Shown in pieces: positions 57,516-64,000 of a stretch of DNA of 64,000 nucleotides. Position numbers and translations under genes: made by a program. Position 1 is the stretch's first letter. Every line of letters starts with the position of its first letter. The stretch is from Euryodendron excelsum. Lineage: Eukaryota; Streptophyta; Magnoliopsida; Ericales; Pentaphylacaceae. The stretch covers positions 35,855,001-35,919,000 of the forward strand of contig CM065378.1 in assembly GCA_033060915.1 (NCBI GenBank). Direction: 5' to 3'. The notes under the pieces were generated by a model, which ran no database searches, was not told the DNA's origin, and worked only from the letters and a program-made list of their open reading frames with translations.

Positions 57516-59456
57516 CTAAACCTTATTATTATTAACCTATCCAGAACTAATACTAATATAAACTAAACTAGCCACTTTCGTACGACTCACGATTGCATTG
57601 AGCGTATACAACAAGCCTTTTAGACCCCTAGGTGCCCCTAGTAGGATGAGTGAAGTCTCGTGAGGGTTTTCAACGAAGACACCCACAAACATCTCAAGTT
57701 CTCTCCCATTTAAACAAAGAAACACTCTAATTCCCCTAACACATAGCATAGCAACTCAAGTCACGAATTCCAATACATTGACAGAAAATGCAAGTAGAGC
57801 TCAATAAACTCTCAATCGGTAAAGACATTCCATGGCATAAAAGTGCGGAGTGTGTGAAGATATAGCCAACATGATTAGGAACCCTAACTTCAGAACAAAG
57901 TGCACCCCAAATTCCTATCAAACTAAAGCCTCGACTTTAAACCTCACCAAGTCATTCACTCAATGAATAAAAACACTTGGAGACTGGTGCAATTTATGTT
58001 CTCTCATGTCATGTGCAATGGGAAGTTATGTATTCGACAAACAAAGTATTATGCACACGACTTATGACTCGCAAAGACACTTTATAAAATGGACTCATGG
58101 CCTCATGGAAGGAATGCCAAATATCATGAAAGCAATGCAGGATACCACATCATCACATCTTTCAACCATGGTTACTCAACTCATACCATGCCTAAGATCA
58201 AATAGGACTTTTATTTTGGTTGTGATATCAGGCAAGGGAAGACTGTATAAGGGTATGGGACTGGAAGTGTTTTGAGAATAGGTAAATCAAACAAATCACC
58301 CACCAAGGTAATGCTACTCAATTCGAGCCTCCATAAAATCCCCTCACCTCCTCTTTACTTTGAATACCACCCTTTCCATTCTTTTTTTTTTTTTTCCAAG
58401 CTCAAAATCTGCATATTTCATAATCTCTCCCACTTCATGTGCTTCTTTACAACCACCTAAATAAACCACCTATCTCAAAACATTTGGATGGTGGAGCTTA
58501 AGAAAGAAGGCTTACACCATAAAAGGCTCAATTTGGCGAACTAGGGAAAGTGTATAAAGAAAGAAACGAATAGGCTCAAATTATCAAAGATGGCCTAAAA
58601 TCATTTCCCACGCATGGCACAAGTCTCAAACTTCTCAACTCTTAGATAGCAATGATGTGTCACTGAATCGCAAATCATGATATTCAACCAAAGCAAAAGA
58701 TCAATGAGACCAAATATCAAATACTGTATGCTATCAACAAAATTTATCATTAAGAGCAAGCATATACAAACCCTCAACCAGAAAGAATGACTCTAAAGCT
58801 CACATAGGTTATAGTCTCCACTAGTGTCATCAAGGTTTTCAAGGCACACCCACTCTTCAGCCAAAACTCAAAATGCACGTGACTAATAGTGAAGTGCAAG
58901 TAATTTCCAACACAACATTTGCCATAGAACACCTTACTCAAAGGCTAGCGTAAAGAGCTAAGAAACATCAATCACATTAAGGTATAGAATTCGCCACGTT
59001 TGCTCAACTATATCACACATTGACAAGAACAGTGCACCCCTTGTTCTCATGAGAGAAAACTTGACGGTATTTATTATTATTATTATTTTATTTTTTATTT
59101 TTATTTTTTTTTGCAATTCCCTCCCAACTGAAACATGACAATGCCCTCATTGGCGAAATAAGAATGGAGAAACACAAATAAAGAGGGAAGGAAGACGACC
59201 TAATTGAAGTACATGACACACAGTCACAGTAGTTGGCAAGGAGAGATGTGCCCCCCAACTAGAAGCTTAACCACCTGCAAAAATGTTAGCGACACTAACA
59301 AACATACTGCAACCAAACGATGTTAGAAACGATAATTAAAATGACATACTAACACTAACAGACAAACATGACAAACCCAATAATTAAAATGACATACTAA
59401 CACTAATAGACATGAAATAGAACTAGCACAAGACTCGAAAACAAACCACTATCACT
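57516..59456 (-). other. Non-coding spacer between envelope-like gene and 3' LTR
   Basis: About 1.9 kb without a supported reading frame. Athila-type elements often carry a long non-coding stretch here. A TTATTATTATT tract lies near 59071-59105, and AACATACTAACAC words recur near 59310-59410. Confidence 0.65.
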
Positions 59457-60604
59457 ACAGAGCAGAGGATGGGGGCAAAGGGAAAGGCGGTGGATCTAGC
59501 CGAGCTAAAATAACCTGGAGCAGAGAATGAGTCTTGGCAGTGTCCAGATCATAACGAGCATGGAAAGCAACCTGTTGCTCGCGAAGCTAAGTGACCTCCA
59601 ACTGTAAAGCAGACTGAGTAGTGCGGAGCTACTCATAAGCTCGAAAGTGAGAGAGAATGGCACAGAAACATGAGGAAGGGCAGCTGGAGGAAGGACAGGC
59701 AGGGGAGGTGCAACTAGCGGAGGTGGTGGCGCCGAGACATGCATATTAGCAGCCCATCAACTTCGTCCAAAGAAAGTGGTGGAACAGTCACGGTCCTCAT
59801 CGGGAGAAATTGTGTACCCCTTCTGAATCACGGGGGTTAGCAACGCGGAAAATGGCAAGGGGCGTTAAGCCTACGGGGCTCATCTAACTTAGACAAGGTC
59901 ACCATCTCACCCAAGATGAGGTCAGGAATGGAAAGCACAAAACTACGGTGAAAAGCATATAAGGCCATGAGAAAGTCATCACGGCGCTCATCTTTCTGCC
60001 TAGAGACACAAACGACATGCCGAAGTACAGAATCAATAAACCACAGACGAGGAGGTAAATGAGCTCGGCGTATGCAAGTACTAGTGCTCCCAAACTGACC
60101 ATTACACATGTCATGGACGATAGATGAAACAATAACATGCCTCGTAAATTGCCTATAATTGGGATGAGTTCGGCCCGCACATTTAAGAACCCGCGCAATA
60201 TCACTCCTAGTAATCGACACGCGAGCGTCATCAATATGAGAATAAACAATGTTCGGGTAACGACGACGAGTGTAAATATTTTGATAAAACAGGCGCACCA
60301 ATCGAGGATAGAACAGACCAATAGGATGGAGTAAACCAGACAAGCCCTTTTGTTTCAACTCATCAACAGCCCATTTAGTTGGCTCATGAGTGCCAAAGAA
60401 GCCCTCAATGTCAAAGTCAAACGATAGCGTCACGGTGGTAGATACCGCTAAATCTGACAAGGCCCGAGGCAACGGTTTAGGGGTGCCTTCACGAGATGGG
60501 GAGGAGGAAACAGGTAGTGGGTTAGGCACACGACGCCACTTCGATGGCGGGGGCTCGGCCACCGGAGCACGGCCCTTTGTCGGTGTCAGCGTCGCACGAG
60601 TCAT
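59457..60604 (-). pseudogene. Envelope-like gene of the Athila element, decayed
   Basis: An intact stretch of 255 codons (60604-59837) starts with ATG and a basic Pro-rich N-terminus. It continues with a globular part containing FYPRLVRLFYQNIY and VSITRSDIARVLKC, a pattern seen in the ORF that follows pol in plant Athila elements. Around 59840 the frame shifts. A later frame ending TAG at 59457 encodes a Gln/Leu-rich coiled-coil-like tail broken by two TAG codons. The function of this class in plants is unproven, and no clear signal peptide is seen. Confidence 0.7.
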
Positions 60605-61205
60605 GCCGCAAATTGATTACTAGAAGGCGCACAAACACACAATACATAGTGCAAAAATTCCAAGCCAAGAACCAGAAAATCGCAGCAATAGGCAGTGGGA
60701 AATCAACACGGAAATCAGTTCAAGGAGAGGACGGCAAGCAAAGGTGGACGGAAGCAGTCTGGCAGTGAAGACCGGCGACGACGGCGAACTGGTGGTGGTT
60801 GGTGTGCGGAATTTGGTGGTGAAGGCTTGGGTCGGCACCGCTATAGCTGGGGGAAATAGGAGGAGTCGAAAGAGAGATGAAAAAAAGAAAAAGGTTTATG
60901 TATTGTGGAGCCCTTCTTCAGCCTGCTCTAGTCCGGGCTGGAATGCCCAGTAGGGTGTTAAAATTGTCAGCCCACCTCTCAGCCCACTCCGACCCATGCT
61001 TGGGGAGTCCGCCTACGAGCCTACCTCAGCCCGATCCAGCCTGGGCTAGATTGTCTAGTAGCTTTCGAGGAGTGCCCTCCCACTTGCCAGCCCACTCCAA
61101 CCCGGACACCTAAAAGCGACACTTCTACAACAAAAAACAAACTCATGGGTTTCCTCCGACGCAGAGCTAAGTTTACCGTCTTCAGCCAGATGCCAAGAAA
61201 GCTTA
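60605..61205 (-). other. Spacer between pol and envelope-like gene, with imperfect duplication
   Basis: Non-coding in both directions. Words CAGCCCACTCC, CCGGGCTGGA or CTGGGCTAGA, and CCCAGTAG or GTCTAGTAG recur in two blocks (about 60905-60995 and 61025-61110), an imperfect duplication of roughly 110-130 bp. Confidence 0.6.
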
Positions 61206-62258
61206 TCAATCAGAATAAATTGGGTCCATCAAATCGATGGACTCAATCACCTCACCATCACTAATTCCCTCTACATATGGCTTAAGTCGTTGACCATTGA
61301 CTTTAAAAACCTTGCCACTTCTTGAATTTCTAATCTCAACCGCCTCATGTGGGAACACAGTGGTCACAATAAATGGACCGTCCCATCTAAATCCCTATTT
61401 TCTTGGAAAAAGTCGTAGCTTAGAATTGAAAAGTCAAACTCTTTGATTCGGCTCAAAGGACTTTCTATGGATATGTTTATCATGAAATGCTTTAGTCTGA
61501 GCCTTGTAAATCTGAGAGCTCTCATAGGCATCATTTCGGATTTCCTCAAGCTCATTAAGTTGAAGCTTTCTATGCAACCCGACAACGGCTATATCTAAAT
61601 TCAACTCCTTAATCGCCCACATAGCCCTATGTTCCAACTCTACTAGTAAATGACAAGCCTTACCAAACACCAACCAATATGGGGACCTACCAATGGGGGT
61701 CTTATACGTGGTACGGTAGGCCCATAAAGCATCATTGAGCTTCAAAGACCAATCCTTATGATCGGGCCTTACCATTTTTTCAAGAATACTCTTTACTTCC
61801 CTATTCGAAATTTCGACTTGACCACTAGTTTGCGGGTGATAAGGTGTCGCCACCTTATAAGTGATAGAATACTTTCAAACTAGGGCCGCAAAATAAAGGT
61901 TTAGGAAGTGAGTTCCCTCATCACTAATTATAACCCATGGATAGCCAAAGCGAGCAAAAATGTTGTTCTGAATGAATGCAATCACTACCTTGTGATCGTT
62001 GGTGCGTGTGGCTACCGCTTCGACCCACTTTAAGACATAGTCTACTGCTACAAGAATATATTCATATCCATTAGAAGGTGGGAAAGGGCCCATGAAATTG
62101 ATACCCCAAACATAAAAAATCTCGACAATAAGAATTGGGGATAGGGGCATCATGTCGCGACGCGACAAGTTGTAGGTCTGTTGGCACCTCAAACAAGATC
62201 GGCAAAAGTTGTAAGCATCTTTGAACAAGGAGGGCCAATAAAACCCACTCTGCAACAC
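61206..62258 (-). pseudogene. Athila integrase, decayed, first catalytic Asp replaced by Asn
   Basis: In element order: the zinc-binding end with CGDHF (just upstream) and CLRC, then GINFMGPFP where the first catalytic Asp is expected, so Asn at codon 62099-62097. Then ISDEGTHF (second Asp kept) and [12 protein letters not shown] (Glu kept), then a C-terminal WDGPFIV. In-frame stops lie between 62271 and 62258, near 61872, near 61432 and near 61396. The frame ends at 61206. Confidence 0.85.
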
Positions 62259-63145
62259 TTTTGTAGTAGTTCACTTGCCACTAAAATGATCACCACACTC
62301 AAGAGAATGACAAAATGTAAGGATGCTATGAAAATCACTCTCGGGAACGCACCTCCGAATCAATTGATCGGGACAGTATTTGAACAACTCAGGATCTTCC
62401 CAAATGAAAAACCTAACCTGAGAAAAGAAACGGTCCTCGTCTTGGTTGGACCAATGCGATGGGGTTTCTCTTATGGCAAGATAGTTCACATTATGAGCAT
62501 ACCAAGGTGGATTGATTTGTGACATTACGAACAACTGCTCGTCGGGAAATGAGTCTCTCAAAGGGATGGGGTCACTAGAGGTCTTGACTAAGATCCGTGA
62601 TAGGTGGTTGGCCACTAAATTCTCAGAACCTTTCTTGTCCCGAATCTCATAATCAAATTCTTGTAATAACAAAATCCACCTAATCAACCTAGGTTTTGTA
62701 TCTTTCTTAAAAAGCAAGTGTCTCAGTGCAGCGTGATCACTAAACACAATAACCTTGGACCCTAAGAGATAGGACCAGAACTTATCTAGAGCAAAGACCA
62801 CAACCAATAATTCCTTCTCAGTAGTGGTGTAGTTCACTTGAGCATCGGAGAAGGTCTTACTAGCATAGTAGATGACATGCGAGGACTTATCCACCCATTG
62901 GCCTAAAACCGCACCGACTGTATAGTTGGATGCATCACACATGATCTCAAATGGGAGAGACCAATCGAGGGATTTTTTGATTGGAGCAGTGGATAGAGAA
63001 TCACGAAGTTTCTTGAAAGCTGCCACGTAGGCCTCATCAAATACAAATGGTGCATCCTTGGCAAGTAAATCGCACAAGGGCTTAGAGAAGTCCTTGATGA
63101 AGCGGCAGTAGAACCCTGCATGACCGAGAAAAAATCTAACCTGCT
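62259..63145 (-). pseudogene. Athila RNase H and integrase N-terminus
   Basis: A reading stretch of 268 codons (63077-62271) holds the RT tether and Ty3-type RNase [19 protein letters not shown], then [30 protein letters not shown] and [20 protein letters not shown] (motifs in separate pieces). It is in a different frame from the RT upstream, so an indel lies near 63150. It runs into the integrase zinc region. A stop separates it from the integrase core. Confidence 0.85.
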
Positions 63146-64000
63146 TTACCGAGCTAGGGGAGAGAGCTTAGAAATCAACTCAAACTTAGCTTTATCTACT
63201 GCAATCCCCCTCTGAAACACGATGTGGCCCAAGACTATTCCCTCGTGAACTATAAAATGACTCTTTTCCCAACTTAAGACTAGGTTTGTCTCCATGCAAC
63301 GTTTAAGCACTTGTTCTAAATGTTGGAGACACTCATTAAAAGACCTCCCAAACACAGAAAAGTCATCCATAAAAACCTCTAAGAATTGCTCCACCATGTC
63401 AGAGAAAAAGGACATTATGCACCTTTGAAAGGTCGTGGGTGCATTACACAAGCCAAACGGCATACGTCGATAAGCAAAAGTGCCGAAGGGACATGTGAAT
63501 GTTGTGTTCTCTTGGTCATTTGGGTAAACGGGCACTTGATTATAACTGGAATAACCATCCAAAAAGCAATAGTAGCTCTGGCCCGTTAACCGTTCTAGGA
63601 TTTGGTCAATGAAAGGCAGTGGGAAGTGATCTTTCCTAGTCATGGAGTTCAACTTTCTATAATCAATGCAAACACGCCAACCAGTTGTTGTGCGTGTTGG
63701 GATAAGCTCACCTTTCTCATTCTCAACGACCGTAATGCCCGATTTCTTAGGCACCACTTGGATAGGACTCACCCACTTACTATCGAAAATCGGGTATATA
63801 ATGCCCTCATCCAGAAGCTTCACTACATCTTTCAACACTACCTCCTTCATGTTTGGGTTAAGCCTCCTTTGCATTTCGCATGTAGGCTTGGCATTCTCCT
63901 CACAATGAATACGGTGCATGCAAATTGAGGGATCGATTCCCTTCAAATCCACCACAAACTAACCAATGGCACTCTTGTGCCTTGTAAGCACATCTAGAAG
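63146..64000 (-). pseudogene. Athila reverse transcriptase, partial at window end
   Basis: The 269-codon stretch (63955-63146) contains WRVCIDYRKLNSMT, HFPLPFIDQILERL, FLDGYSSYNQ, FAYRRMPFGLCNAP and the active site FMDDFSVFG. A TAG at 63961-63959 lies just upstream in the same frame, where the family has a Trp codon. The frame continues beyond 64000 toward protease and gag. Confidence 0.9.

Larger units (their letters stand above)
56337..64000 (-). mobile_element. Athila-lineage Ty3/gypsy retrotransposon, 3' part, continues past the window
   Basis: On the minus strand the order is RT (63955), RNase H, integrase, envelope-like gene, long spacer, polypurine tract, LTR (57477-56337). RT with FMDDFSVFG and the downstream envelope-like frame are Athila marks. 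The gag, 5' LTR and second target duplication lie beyond 64000. Stops and frameshifts throughout pol and the envelope-like gene make it inactive. Confidence 0.9.

Overview
The window is nuclear DNA from a flowering plant, most likely a eudicot. Most of it is AT-rich. It holds one intact, intron-containing plant gene, many small non-autonomous transposons (MITEs), microsatellites, and retrotransposons of four kinds. I see no bacterial genes, operons, rRNA, tRNA or CRISPR array. The species cannot be named from this sequence.

Layout. 1-12.8 kb is intergenic: MITEs (including a hAT-type copy with a perfect 8-bp target-site duplication at 3227-3634), GA/TA microsatellites and no recognisable gene. 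13.17-15.42 kb, minus strand, is a complete four-exon YUCCA flavin monooxygenase gene, closest to YUC4, the enzyme of the last step of auxin synthesis. About 300 bp upstream of its start codon lies a nested inverted repeat of about 1 kb (15719-16735). 16.7-32.2 kb is intergenic with MITEs, a cluster of four G-boxes (23.7-24.1 kb), a fold-back element with internal minisatellites (26.77-27.83 kb) and a three-copy 160-bp tandem repeat (28.84-29.32 kb).

32209-42368 is a complete Ty3/gypsy element of the Tat lineage (Retand-like): two 591-bp LTRs about 98.5% identical, a 5-bp target duplication, a single-frame gag-pol with two RNase H domains and six nonsense codons, a 64-bp tandem repeat after pol, and a three-exon gene on the opposite strand with its own TATA box. 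Its integrase has Lys where the catalytic Glu should be. 42.4-49.3 kb is intergenic with MITEs. 49314-53554 is an old Ty1/copia element with diverged LTRs and only remnants of pol. 55.7-56.34 kb is a broken LINE ORF1-like reading region (DUF4283-like plus zinc knuckle). It is cut at its zinc knuckle by the 3' LTR of an Athila-lineage Ty3/gypsy element that runs on the minus strand from 56337 past the window end, with a decayed envelope-like gene and a decayed pol.

The host biology is one auxin-biosynthesis gene in a transposon-rich neighbourhood. The three observations most worth checking are: (1) retention of YUC4 intron 3 would replace the C-terminus with a strongly hydrophobic tail, recalling the ER-anchored splice form reported for Arabidopsis YUC4; (2) the spliced antisense gene and hairpin-rich tandem repeat of the Retand-like element; (3) a 16-bp palindrome in its two LTRs whose centre differs by two bases yet stays perfectly symmetric in both.
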